Of a stretch of DNA of 64,000 bases, positions 1 through 11,118 are shown one piece after another (positions within the stretch are counted from its first letter, which is position 1; every line of letters begins with the position of its first letter). Below the pieces are notes generated by a model, which worked only from the letters and a program-made list of their open reading frames with translations, did no database searches and was not told the DNA's origin. Both the position numbers and the translations under genes were made by a program. The stretch spans positions 28,390,001 through 28,454,000 of the forward strand of contig NC_071670.1 in the NCBI RefSeq assembly GCF_028554725.1, in the 5' to 3' direction. The stretch is from Zeugodacus cucurbitae (taxonomy: Eukaryota; Arthropoda; Insecta; Diptera; Tephritidae).

Positions 1-16
1 ATTTAATGGTTTTCAG

Positions 17-780
17 GTGCAACTAAATAAACAAAATATATCCGCGCTAAAGCGTAAGAATTCAGAGGGATTAGACGACATGCGCCCCGTTGAGAACACG
101 AATCGCATCAATTCACGCTGGTCCAACGATGAGATTTTGCTCGTTGTACAGGGTGTGCGCAAATATGGCAAAGACTTTCAGGTAATTTCAAACCACATTG
201 AACTCAACGTTAATTCGTTAAATTGATGCGTAACAACCACTTACAGACAATAGCTGAAACTATTGGCACGAAGACTGAAGCTCACGTACGTACCTTTTTC
301 GTAAGCAATCGTCGGCGTTACAACTTGGACCAGGAACTGAAAAAGTACGAGGCAGAGAAAGAAGAGACTGCAGCAAGTGCTAGTGCTACTGCAGCAGCAA
401 GTGAAACTACTAACAACAGCAATAAAAAAGACGACTCAAAAAAGAGAGAGCTACCTGCGGCAAACGCAGCAGCCAGCGGCGTTAGTGCCATTTCATCTGT
501 TATCGCTGATGAGTCAGATACCACAACCTCAAGTGAAACAACCGCAACAAAGTCTGCCAAAGACGAAGCCAAGTTTAATAATAGCAATATCAACTCACAG
601 AAGGACAACGTTATAATGGAGGTGAGTTAACAATTAAATTACTGAAAAGTCTTTTATAGCGTTTATTCTTTTTCTGTTTAGATTGACTTAGATGCTGATC
701 AGCATGATATGCAACCACCAGCCAAGAAGTTCGCTCTGAACGTGAACGAACAAGATTTCCCCAAAGCCAGTGCCACCTAA
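17..780 (+). CDS. CoREST: CoREST C-terminal exons (REST corepressor, SANT2 domain), 5' partial
   Basis: Three coding exons, 17-181, 247-621 and 682-780, joined by two short introns (182-246 and 622-681) with GT..AG ends and matching phase 0; the TAA stop is at 778-780. An acceptor (tttcag) ends at 16, so the upstream part of the gene is outside the window. The protein begins VQLNKQNISALKRK, like the linker of CoREST family members, followed by a SANT/Myb domain split by the first intron (RWSNDEILLVVQGVRKYGKDFQ, then TIAETIGTKTEAHVRTFF and RRRYN). In known CoREST this second SANT domain binds nucleosomal DNA and helps LSD1 demethylate histone H3K4 in a nuclear HDAC/LSD1 repressor complex. The tail is Ala/Ser/Thr/Lys-rich and ends in an acidic stretch (IDLDADQHD). 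Confident on family; the paralogue or isoform is not resolvable from this end. Confidence 0.9.
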
Positions 781-831
781 ATGAGAGTTCATTTAGACAC
801 TTAAACAAACAACTGTAGGTCTAAGTTGGAG

Positions 832-837
832 AATAAA
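832..837 (+). promoter_or_regulatory. CoREST: Candidate polyadenylation signal AATAAA for CoREST
   Basis: AATAAA lies 52 bases after the CoREST stop codon. A second AATAAA is at 1150-1155. Either could end the mRNA; in such AT-rich DNA the motif also occurs by chance. Confidence 0.35.
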
Positions 838-2745
838 TGCTAAATGACACAATGCAGGTGTTTGACACGCCTTAAATTTAAAGCGTATATACACGTGGAT
901 ATATGCATATATATTTATATACATTAACTAATTGACGATCCATCCTGTTATCCTCATGAAACATGGTAGGAGATAGTGAGAATTTGATATCAATGGAAGT
1001 CGACAATGTGTTTAAGATATCAAATGCTTATTTACTTGATACACACTTGATTTAAAATTGAAAACTCGGAACAACAAAACAAATTAGCTACGTGTGGCAC
1101 GTAAATAGACGTCAGCAAAATCAGCAAAGTCAAGATACCTTTAATTTTAAATAAAGAATTACTCTAAGAATTATATGTTAGGTACAGTTAGTAAACGTGC
1201 TCTGTATATACAATATAAATGAGGGCCTATATGGTGTTTAGCATTGCCAAATTAATCTAAAGTTAAATTAAAAGATTATCATATTGACTTCATTAAAAAT
1301 ATATAGGCAACTCGCGCGTAACACCTTGGTTTAGAACATTTAGTAACTATAAGGCAAAATTACATTTTCATTAATCGTACTTTTTATTTCAATCAACTTT
1401 TTCATATTGCTTACATTTCTTTCTTTTAATTTGTTATAATACTACTGAATTGTTAAGTATTCCGTTGAAGCACTGTTACAATCATTATTTGTGAATTTTT
1501 TCTAACTTATCCTCACTGCAAGTATTTGATTCAGTTTTCTTAAAAATCTCTATACTTCCTGATTGATACTTGACATTTCATATACATAAAAATCATTACC
1601 TATTATTACTAAGTGCTTGACTAACATATTCGCATTGCAATTATTAAAAATATCGTATATAACGCAGTGTAATTCTCCGTTGACTTTTTAAATTGCACTG
1701 TGTCATAAATTACTTTCTACAAAGAAGTTTTATTGTATTATCATTACAAGTGCACTATAAATAAAATGTAAAATATACTTTCGTATTTATCTTCCTAAAT
1801 TTGAATTATCAATATTAGTTAATAATAATAGCTTATAATTTTTTAATATCAGTGCTAAATTCTTAAATATCTCATTTTTCAATACCCATACTACGGTCGA
1901 AAATGACCCTAGAAACTCGTGCTATCTGAAACAAAATAATTACCATTTACGGTAAAAAATTTTACAAAAGTACCTTTCGGCTTCTTCACGGTTTGGTCGA
2001 AGATGGTGGAAAAAAATAGGTGGGGGAGTTTACTGTCGGGAACTTCGCATCAGCCTTAGTTTCAGGCTTTCCGACTATTGCAGCGTTTTTCAAGCGGAAG
2101 TGCCCGCTAAAAATAAAAAAAAAATTGTCTTATTAGATAGTACATTATGTTAAAAATATTATCCAAAAATATCAAATCAATCCGAGTAATATTTTTAGAG
2201 ATATAGGGTAAGTATACCAGTGATCGGACACTACTCACTTTGCATTTGCATTTATAATAAAAAAACATTAAAACTAGCATATTTAGAAATAATTTAATCA
2301 AAGCTGAATTCGATGTATGATGATATGCCAAGCATAATTTTCTTATAATTGCATTTATTAAAGATTTTTTTTGTAGTGACATTGCAGGTAAGAATTATAA
2401 GTTATTGTGCGTAAAAAAGTGTTTGTAAATATTTAGTACAGTTGATCTCCTTTTTACACGGTTATTTAAATGTATACTTTTTTGCAATAAAATCAAAATT
2501 CCATACGTCAATACGTCACAAATCCATTGCTGTTAATAGAATTTAATAAATTTTAAATTAGGTTTAAATTAAAAAATACAAATTTTAGATTTGAAAGCCA
2601 GTGAAAAGGTTGCATCAATTTCAGTACGTATACAAATAAATGAAGCTGTATGAAGAAGTAAGAAAAAAGAAGACAGAGATTAATGACGGAAATTTGAAAT
2701 CTATTATTTTTTACCATTGTTGTTGGTTCCTTCTAACAGTAATAT
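838..2745. other. AT-rich 3' UTR and intergenic sequence, no gene seen
   Basis: About 1.9 kb, strongly AT-rich, with no recognisable coding potential, RNA gene or clear transposon end. The first few hundred bases may be CoREST 3' UTR. Confidence 0.5.
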
Positions 2746-2753
2746 GTACATAT

Positions 2754-2793
2754 CTTCTTAACTGGCGTAGAAACCGCTTACGCGGTTATAGCC
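2754..2793 (-). mobile_element. 40-bp solo 3' end of the RTE retrotransposon with target duplication
   Basis: This 40-bp block matches the last bases of the full-length RTE copy at 4876-8132: the hairpin ACCGCGTAAGCGGT and the tail CGCCAGTTAAGAAG (minus strand). It is flanked by a perfect 8-bp direct repeat GTACATAT (2746-2753 and 2794-2801). I read it as an extremely 5'-truncated insertion. GTACATAT-like words are common in this DNA, so the duplication alone is weak; its exact fit to the element ends is the stronger argument. Confidence 0.7.
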
Positions 2794-2904
2794 GTACATA
2801 TACATACATATAATACCAGAAAAGTTTATAACAACAACAGTGTAAATTCTCACTGAATAGATAGATTTTTATGTAAAATTAGATCTTTTTTACACGATTT
2901 CTAT

Positions 2905-3361
2905 TTTTTTTAACAATTAAGGAGAAGTCGTCAGCAGGTATTCGAAATAATGGATTAACCCTCCGAAAAGCTTCCATAATTATTGGAATTCCTAAGTCCA
3001 CCATTCAAGATCGCCTCACGGGAAAAGGGTATGAGTTTTCATTCAAATTAGGTCTCATATCACATTTCACAAAAGATAAAGACATCGAATAAATGGTTAA
3101 ATGAACAAAATATAAAGATGCCTATTATTTACAACACATATAATACAACCGATCTCGCGTATTTAAGCCCGTAAAAGTATTCTGGGAAAAACAGAGAATG
3201 AGAAAGTGAACATGTAGAGGAGGCCTTCACTAAGAAAGAAATTTGTCCAATACTTAAAAAAGTTCTATTGAAAATGGATTTCGTAAATACGGACTGTATC
3301 CTTTGACCCGTATGCTGTCGACTATTCAAGATGCGTTAAAACCACCCAGTTCAAGAGTTTA
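2905..3361 (+). pseudogene. Remnant of a pogo-type transposase with Psq helix-turn-helix
   Basis: One frame reads NGLTLRKASIIIGIPKST followed by IQDRLTGKG, the hallmark of the Psq-type helix-turn-helix at the N-terminus of many insect pogo-superfamily transposases. About 250 bases further on another frame gives ENGFRKYGLYPLTR, which resembles the C-terminal end of the same proteins, ending at TAA (3359-3361). The DDE catalytic middle is missing and the frames are broken, so this is a dead, internally deleted copy. No terminal repeats were found. The family call rests on motif recognition by eye. Confidence 0.5.
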
Positions 3362-3705
3362 AATAGGTATGAAATTGCTTCCGAAGTAGTCACTGAACTA
3401 TCATATAAATTTCGAAATAAAGGCTTAGTTCCTCGCAAAATCGCAAACTAATTTCCGAAGCTGATAGTTTGTATTTTTATTATTAATTAGCAATAAACAT
3501 TTTCGTTTATCTTAAATACCGTTTAATTTCCTTATAAAATATAGATGTCCGTACACTGGATCTTTGATGTTCGGTCATTAGAAAAGTTTCCGGTTAATGG
3601 GAAAATTCGACTTAAAAATACCTTTTATTAAAAAATTTTGCATTGTGTATAAAAGCTGATATATTATTCGGTCTTTAAAATAGTTAATAACCCTTTGGAA
3701 GTTCC

Positions 3706-3997
3706 GTTCATCAGGCCACGTCAGTTTGAATGTAAAACTTTAAACGCGTTTATCTCAAAACTAAATTTTTCAAGTCGGTGTTCACGATTTCTCAAAAAGT
3801 TATGGAGAGAATTAAAAAAAAAATTACCCACATCTTTGGAATAACATTATCAAGTTAATGAACGAAGGATTTTTTTTATTTTTATTACAACTATATTTTT
3901 GAGCCAAAATATGGCGAAAATTTTACCCAAAAAGGGATTTTTTTATTTAAAATTCTGTCAAAATTCTAATTTTAATCCACTTAAGCGGGAATCACTG
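3706..3997 (-). repeat. Fragment of a short Tigger-like element (end CAGTGATTCCCGCTTAAGTG)
   Basis: The right end, read on the minus strand, is CAGTGATTCCCGCTTAAGTG and abuts TA (3998-3999), as expected for Tc1/mariner/pogo-type insertion at TA. The same sequence, inverted and diverged, is at 13146-14128. The other end is not clear. Confidence 0.5.
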
Positions 3998-4270
3998 TAC
4001 TATCGAAATATTTTTGGTTTATTGGTTTTAGGTGAACTAATCATGAGCTATGATGTGCACCGCAAGACCTTTGGGAGATGAGGTTCCAACGGCTGAGTTT
4101 TCGGAATTTGTATATACAAATTTCGCAAAATACTGTTTAAATATATGTATATCTTTGATATGCTAAATAGGTTAAGTGAAATATGTGATTGTATACATTA
4201 AAAAATTGTAAAAATACCTTTTAAAACCACCTAACCCTTTAAGTCAGTGGCGGATACATTGGTTCGGAGC

Positions 4271-4633
4271 TTAGCAACCTCTAGAGAGCAACCACTCTGA
4301 TAGTAGAGTGGCGATACTAGTCTTGAGTTCGCTGACTATGCGCTCAAAGCTGGTTAAGAAATGCTTATCTTCACTATTAGTATCATCGTTATACTTTTCG
4401 ATTTGACTGGTCTGGATCCCTGGCCACAGCGGAATCGCGGAGAATTGTAAGGCTGATGAGCTTGCAAGGTCAGGAGCACCGTTGTCATTTTGTGGCTTAC
4501 TACTGGACAGATGGACTTCGGCTGAGCTGGACAAGCGCTGGTCAGTCAGTAGCGAAGTCGCCAGATCTTCCTTGCCTAAGGTGAATCGCTGGAGGTCTAC
4601 CGATCTCTTCGCCATTATGTCATCGGGATTCAC
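4271..4633 (-). other. Unidentified 120-codon open frame
   Basis: An open frame of 120 codons, Ser/Leu-rich and without a recognised domain. It lies next to a retrotransposon RNase H-like remnant on the other strand (4610-4790) and beside the full-length RTE copy. It may be part of an old retroelement ORF or a chance frame. No intron signals, partner exons or conserved motif were seen, so I assign no function. Confidence 0.25.
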
Positions 4634-4790
4634 GCTGTAAAATCTTACCGGATGCTAGCTGTAGAAGTCGTATGGAGGAGGACGAGGTGGAATCATCTCA
4701 TGACTTTTTTCTGGAATGTACCGCCTTTGCGAGATCAATGATATATTTCTCGGATCTCACTTTTCCGAATAAAAGCGCGAAATAGAGAAT
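4610..4790 (+). pseudogene. Remnant of a non-LTR retrotransposon C-terminus
   Basis: Frames reading IGIHAVKS, then ILPDASCRSRMEEDEVESSH and DFFLECTAFARS, resemble the Cys/His-containing tail after the RNase H domain of R1/I/Jockey-group ORF2 proteins (pattern C-x-x-C/R..EEDE..H...LEC.AFAR). A frame change and substituted residues show it is dead. It is not part of the neighbouring RTE copy, which is on the other strand and lacks such a tail. Confidence 0.45.
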
Positions 4791-4875
4791 ATAGAAATGA
4801 AAAATCTCTTCAGATTTTTAGTAGGTTCAGGGCGTTCTGTCGAATTCTAATACCTAATCTTGTTATTGTTTAGCT

Positions 4876-7800
4876 TCTTCTTAACTGGCGTAGAAACCGC
4901 TTACGCGGTTATAGCCGAGTCCACAACAGTGCGCCACGCATCTCTCCTTTTGGCGGTTTGGCGCCAATTGGTAATACCAAGTGAAGACAGGTCCTTCTCC
5001 ACCTGGTCCTTCCACCGGAGTGGAGGTCTCCCTCTTCCTCGGCTTCCACCAGCGGGTACTGCATCGAAAACTTTCAGAGCTGGGGCACTTTCATCCATTC
5101 GAACAACATGACCCAGCCAGCGTAGCCGCTGTCTTTTTATTCGCTGGACTATGTCTATGTCGTCGAACAACACATACAGCTCATCATTCCATCTTCTGCG
5201 GTATTCGCCGTTGCCAATGTTTAAGGGACCGTAAATCTTCCGCAAAACCTTTCTCTCGAAAACTCCTAGTGCCGTCTCATCGGATGTTGACACCGTCCAC
5301 GCTTCTGCACCATAAAGTAGGACGGGAATGATGAGGGACTTGTAGAGTTTAGTTTTTGTTCGTCGAGAGAGGACTTTACTTTTCAATTGCCTACTCAGTC
5401 CATAGTAGCACCTGTTGGCAAGAGTGATTCTGCGTTGGATTTCAAGGCTGACATTATTATCGGTGTTAATGTTGGTTCCTAGGTATACGAAATTATCTAC
5501 AACTTCAAAGTTATGACTGTCAACAGTGACGTGGGAGCCAAGACGCGAATGCGCTGACTGTTTGTTTGATGACAGGAGATATTTCGTCTTGTCCTCGTTC
5601 ACCACCAGACCCATTCGCTTCGCTTCCTTATCCAGGCGGGAAAAAGCAGAACTAACGGCGCGGGTGTTGTTTCCAATGATATCGATATCATCGGCGTACG
5701 CCAGTAGCTGTACACTCTTGTAGAAGATTGTACCTTCTCTATTTAGCTCTGGAGCTCTTTCTCCAGCATCAAGTTAAAGAAGTCGCACGATAGCGAGTCA
5801 CCTTGTCTGAAACCTCGTTTGGTATCGAACGGCTCGGAGAGGTCCTTCCCGATCCTGACGGAGCTTTTGGTGTTGCTCAACGTCAACTTACACAGCCGTA
5901 TTAGTTTTGCGGGGATACCAAATTCAGACATCGCGGCATAAAGGCAGCTCCTTTTCGTGCTGTCGAAAGCAGCTTTAAAGTCGACAAATAGATGGTGTGT
6001 GTCGATCCTTTTTTCACGGGTCTTCTCCAAGATTTGGCGCATGGTGAATATCTGGTCAGTTGTTGATTTTCCAGGTCTAAAGCCACACTGATAAGGTCCA
6101 ATCAGTTTGTTGACGGTGGGCTTTAGTCTTTCACACAGTACGCTCGATAGAACCTTATACGCGATGTTAAGGAGGCTTATCCCACGATAGTTGGCGCAGA
6201 TTGTGGGGTCTCCCTTTTTGTTAATTGGGCAGAGTACACTGAGATTCCAATCGTCGGGCATGCTTTCTTCCGACCGTATTTCGCAAAGAAGCTGATGCAT
6301 GCACCTTATCAGCTCTTCGCCGCCGTATTTGAATAGCTCGGCCGGCAATCCATCGGCCCCCGCCGCCTTGTTGTTCTTCAAGCGGGTAATTGCTATTCGA
6401 ATTTCTTCACGGTCGGGCAATGGAACATCTGTTCCATCGTCGTCGATTGGGGAATCAGGTTCGCCATCTCCTGGTGTTGTACTTTCACTGCCATTCAGCA
6501 GGCTGGAGAAGTGTTCCCTCCACAAACACAGTATACTCTGGTCATCGACCACTAGATCACCGCTGGGGGTCCTACAGGAGTGTGCTCCGGTCTTGAAACC
6601 TTCAGTTAGTCGCCGGATCTTTTCGTAAAATTTTCGAGCATTACCCCTGTCGGCCAGCTTGTCAAGCTCTTCATACTCACGCATTTCTGCCTCTTTCTTT
6701 CTTTTTCTGCAAATGCGTCTCGCTTCCCTCTTCAGCTCCCGGTATCTTTCCCATCCCGCTCGTGTTGCGGTCGATCGCAACATTGCGAGGTAGGCAGTCT
6801 GTTTTCTCTCCACTGCGAGACAACAATCCTCATCATACCAGCTGTTTTTTTGGCTTTTCCGAAAGCCAATGGTTTCGGTTGCAGCTGTATGTAAGGAGTT
6901 TGATATGCCGTCCCACAGCTCCCTTATACCGAGATGCTGATGAGTGCTCTCAGAGAGCAGGAGTGCAAGTCGAGTAGAAAATCGTTCGGCTGTCGGTTGT
7001 GATTGCAGCTTCTCGATGTCGAACCTTCCTTGTGTTTGTTGACGTGTGCGCTTTTCTACACAGAGGCGGGTGCGTATCTTAGCTGCTACAAGATAGTGGT
7101 CCGAGTCAATGTTGGAACCACGAAGCGTACGCACATCAAAAACACTGGAGACATGTCGTCCATCTATCACAACATGATCGATCTGGTTGCGAGTAATTCG
7201 ATCCGGGGACAGCCAAGTAGCTTGATGGATTTTCTTATGCTGGAATCTAGTACTACAGATGACCATATTTCGGGCCCCGGCGAAGTCGATCAGCCTCAGA
7301 CCGTTTGGTGATGTTTCGTCATGGAGGCTGAATTTTCCGACTGTTGTGCCAAAGACACCTTCTTTACCCTCCCTAGCGTTGAAATCGACAAGCACGATTT
7401 TTACATCGTGGCGGGGGCAGCGCTCATAGGTACGTTCTAGGCGCTCATAGAAGGTATCTTTGATCACTTCGTCCTTCTCTTCCGTCGGGACGTGGGCGCA
7501 AATCAGCGATATGTTGAAGAACCTCGCTTTGATGCGGATTGTGGCTGGACGTTCATCCACCGGAGTGAATGCCAGGACTCGACGACGGAGTCTCTCTCCC
7601 ACCACGAATCCCACACCGAATTTGCGCTCCTTTATATGGCCGCTGTAGTAGATGTCACAAGGACCCACCTTCGTCCGTCCTTGTCCCGTCCATCGCATTT
7701 CTTGGATTGCGGTGATGTCAGCCTTTACTCTTACGAGGACATCAACCAGCTGGGCAGAGGCACCTTCCCAATTAAGGGTCCGGACATTCCAGGTGCATGC

Positions 7801-8132
7801 CCTTAAATCATAGTCCTTTATACGTTTGCCGTGGTCGTCATCAAAAGGGGGGTTTCTCATCCGAGGCCTGTGTTTCTTATTCACTGGTTATTCGTTTTTA
7901 TGTGGTGGGTCCCAAGCCCTACGCACAACCGCATAAGCGGGATTCGCCTTCTCACTTTAGCTCGCTTCCAGACGGATGTCTGTTGGCTACCCAGAGGATA
8001 CTTGGTCTAAGACCGGAAGTTGTGAGCTGCTTGAGCCACATGTAAAAGAATCGTTCCTGGCCACTCCCAAGTGAATGGCAGTCAGAAACTTTCCTCACTT
8101 ACGTGAACTTCTACATATGACTCCATCCTCCA
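4876..8132 (-). mobile_element. Full-length RTE-clade non-LTR retrotransposon (copy A)
   Basis: A 3257-bp element read on the minus strand, flanked by a perfect 11-bp direct repeat ATTGTTTAGCT (4865-4875 and 8133-8143), which I take as the target-site duplication. It has a 5' leader of about 270 bases (8132 to about 7861), one long ORF with endonuclease then reverse transcriptase, and almost no 3' UTR. The stop codon lies in the loop of a hairpin (ACCGC-TTAC-GCGGT on the + strand, 4896-4909), followed by CGCCAGTT and an AAGAAG tail. Single-ORF layout, about 3.3 kb length, apurinic-type endonuclease and a simple-repeat tail instead of poly(A) fit the RTE clade. One 7-bp deletion breaks the ORF (next entry). 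Relatives in this window are at 26288-28216, 38978-40299, 49251-49322, 49546-49886, 2754-2793 and 25307-25350. Confidence 0.88.
4901..7860 (-). pseudogene. RTE endonuclease-reverse transcriptase ORF, broken by one frameshift
   Basis: The N-terminal part (first ATG at 7858-7860; the open frame extends to 7884) carries an exonuclease-endonuclease-phosphatase fold: WNVRTL near the start, IQEMRWTG, a degenerate VDFNA where GDFNA is usual, and SDH near residue 260. It is like the RTE/BovB-derived proteins often annotated as craniofacial development protein 2-like. The RT follows: NNKAAGADGLPAELFKYGG, PIxKKGD, YRGISLLN, QCGFRPGKST, FVDFKAAFD, GFRQGDSLS. The frame then ends early (LEKELQS stop at about 5743). 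Compared with the copy at 26288-28216, 7 bases are missing here; the remaining RT, including AYADDIDIIG, continues in another frame to the stop at 4901-4903. So the copy is nearly intact but disabled, apparently recently. Confidence 0.85.
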
Positions 8133-8143
8133 ATTGTTTAGCT

Positions 8144-10549
8144 AGTCCCCCTAAATTGACTTTACTTTACAGTGTTATGATTTTTGTAGTATCATACTTA
8201 AGCTGAGGATATTTGCTGCTATCGGTATAGTCTACTTCGATAATGCTGTTTTACATGCTTTTACATTAGACTGTATGATCTCAGTGAATAGTCGTTGATA
8301 TACATATGTACATAGAACAGGCAATTGCATTTTACAAAGGTTGCTGTAAATCCAACTGTGAGAGATTGGAAGCTATGAAATGCAAACGGGTTTGATGCCA
8401 CGATCTGATTCTATGAGTACTAAGTTACAGGTGTTGTGTCTGAAGATTCTATGCGATGATAAAACATAAAAAACCCTCAAAATGGAGAGAGCCTGATTAA
8501 AAATAAGAAATATTCCTTAACATCACTGACGGATATCGAATATATGTACATATCTAAGTTGAGTTAGTAACTCATACATAGCCGGAGGGCTCGCGCGTGC
8601 CTTGAGTCACAAATTCCTTATCTCACGCCAGCCACACTTGCACAAAGTCACGTACCAAATAGCGAACTAAGTCTCTAATTATATGCTTCTTTAAATTTAA
8701 GTTTTAGTTGTAAATTGTAACTCATAAGGTGCAGCTCTACATAGCTCACCAATTAAAAAAATGTGTTCAACTTTATATAAATTGTATATATAAAGAAAAT
8801 AATTCTTCAAATATCAGAATGTAAATAGAGATCATTCCTTTCATCAAGGCGATGTGGAAATGACGAGTGTAGCATCGATATATGTACATATATTATTGCT
8901 ATACATCTAAGCGTTAGAAGCAGTGAGCAGTACATAAGAGAGAAGGCTTCGCTCTGTATTAGCAACATATGTAGTACATACATATAATCGTGTTACGATT
9001 TGACTTTTATTCGAAATATGTGGTGATAAGAGATAGGGAATTAGCCTTCAAATAATTATAACGTTAGTTCCCTGTTCCTTTTGGTGCTTAGTTTTAAGTT
9101 ATTATGATATTAATAACCGGATAATGATATTACACATCCGGACACATACTTCGATTTTCTTTATATAGTAGTTAGTAGATAGTTTTGAACTTGCAAAATA
9201 ACTGTTTGATTACTATATTTTATTTACTCAGTCTTAAATGTGAATTCACGAAGTTCCATCAGCATATCTCTATATCCTATTAAGCGAGTTGGCGCTGGAG
9301 TTCTCAATTAGACCGACGTGACCTATCCACTTAACTTTGACTATATTTTCTTTAGGTGAGCGGCACTTTTATACCCACCATGTGCTAAACGCTACTGAAC
9401 TTTTAAGTATTCATGTTTTTCAGCAGTATAGTCACAGTGGGCGCTTCATTCGAATAACAACAATTGATTAATTCAATAAATTCGGTTTTATATTTAATAG
9501 TACTTTTTAGATTTTTTACAACATAGAGTGGGAAATTGCATTTTATATATTTTTTTGAATATTCTGGGCTTAAATCATAAAAGAGTATTATTCAATTTTA
9601 ATCAATTAGTTAGTAGTTGGTACTTAATTACTCATTGCTTAGCTACAACTTACAAGTACATATGTATGTATGTATGTATGTATGCATTAGAATCATTACA
9701 ATAGGGATGCAGCAGCCGCTTCGTGTTATACAAATTACACATTTTTCTTTAGATTTATTTAATTTTGTTACAATTATTTGTATTCTTAAGAGTAGACCTT
9801 CTATAAAACGAAGAATTTGACATCAGAAATAGTGTTGAAATATGTGAGAGTACGATGCTCGGAAAGGCCGTGTTGTGCACTCGTACTCGTGCGTACTCGT
9901 ATAGATCGTACGTTTGACTTCGTTTCTAGTTAAATGTATGTATGTATGCATTTTATCTACAGTCATATCTCAAATGAGTACTTCTTGAATTATTATTTGG
10001 CACCGTCGTGCACATTTGCTTATAATAAAATGTACACCACATTATAAAAGTCTGTTGTCTGTAGCTACTATATTTTACAAACATGCAATTACAATATATT
10101 TATGTACTATATGTACATATATGTATATATGTATATCTTTGTATGTACATACAGCATAAGCATAAGATCAACCTCTCTTTGCTCAACTCTTATGCGAGTT
10201 CTTACAACTACAATTATTTACAATAAAATTTCTTTAATTTTTTATTCAACTAACTCTCTAGTTATTTATAAAATTGCCATTTTACGTACACCGTACTACA
10301 TTCGTACATACAGTTAAAATGCGTATCGGCGTTTCTTAGACGACACCAGACTTTATACCAATTACCACTTTTTAAAATGATAATCGTTAAAATATCAGAA
10401 AAATTTGAATTTTGAGGAAAGCCTCACCGAAAAATCTCAGAACAATGATTTGAACAACTCTATTGAAGTAAAATAAATAACAGTTTAATCCAGCAGGTGT
10501 AACTGTAGCGATTCACGGAAAGAGCCACCGAATCTTTCAACTTCCAACC
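8144..10549. other. Intergenic, AT-rich, with TATG microsatellites; no gene seen
   Basis: No coding frame with recognisable content. Short tetranucleotide runs occur at about 9660-9684 (TATG), 9935-9950 and 10110-10155. Some of this lies beyond the 3' end of the homeobox gene and may include its 3' UTR. Confidence 0.5.
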
Positions 10550-10651
10550 ATGGCTCCATTACAGTATACGGCTTTACAAGCTTCGCTGAAGAATGCAAAT
10601 GAAATCAACGAACATTTGGGTAAATTGGATGTTTATAGAAATCAAATTTAG
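10550..10651 (+). other. Short ORF with good start context, unidentified
   Basis: ATG in a strong context (CAACCATGG) opens 33 codons starting MAPLQYTALQASLKNANEIN and ending at TAG; past the TAG the same frame stays open for 19 more codons. Composition looks protein-like (Asn-Glu-Ile-Asn, Lys-Leu-Asp) rather than simple AT-rich noise, but I recognise no family. It could be a processed-pseudogene fragment or a chance frame. It lies downstream of the homeobox gene on the opposite strand. Confidence 0.2.
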
Positions 10652-10782
10652 GATGATATGGTATCGATACGCATTTTAGCTCTATGCGAAGATCTACACT
10701 TTCACAATTAATAATAATATACAATTTATTTTGTTTTTGCATTTACAAGTTATTCATCTTCACTATCAGTTTGTCCATTTTA

Positions 10783-10788
10783 TTTATT
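10783..10788 (-). promoter_or_regulatory. Candidate polyadenylation signal of the homeobox gene
   Basis: AATAAA on the minus strand, 224 bases after the stop codon of the terminal exon. Other AATAAA words exist nearby, so the choice is uncertain. Confidence 0.3.
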
Positions 10789-11011
10789 ATGATATTGCGG
10801 TTGAATTTTAAAAACGTTTAACAAATTTGCACCTATCATGGTTGGCACTGTCCATATTCTACCTAGTACATACATTAGCAACTCATCACTTGACGAAATT
10901 CCTTTAAAATACAAATATTGAATAACCCAGCGACCCCGGACCCGAGTTTGCAGTTTCTTCTCCTCAAAGCTCGATATTTGTATTTTAAAAGAAGTCGTCA
11001 AAAGTCTTCGA

Positions 11012-11118
11012 TTATGTTTGATATTGCAGCATCGGCGCGGATAAGTTGGGATGGTGCGAACTGTTCATGCGTAAGGCTGATAAGCTTTTGTTGTACCATT
11101 CATCTTCCGGTGACATAC
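11012..11118 (-). CDS. Homeobox gene, terminal exon 6 (OAR-like motif, stop)
   Basis: The acceptor TTTCAAG ends at 11119; the exon opens with GT, completing the Gly codon begun by the last base of exon 5. It encodes MSPEDEWYNKSLSALRM and 17 further residues ending in LQYQT, stop TAA at 11012-11014. The SLSALRM core resembles OAR domains (SIAALRxKA) at the C-termini of paired-like proteins. The exact phase match and OAR position make this the true last exon, although the matching ORF is too short to stand out. Confidence 0.82.

Noticed and set aside
318..608. 96-codon antisense frame over the CoREST exon
   Set aside because: Shadow of the Ala/Ser/Thr-rich CoREST tail.
6299..7806. Several + strand frames across RTE copy A
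   Set aside because: Antisense shadows of the GC-richer RTE ORF.
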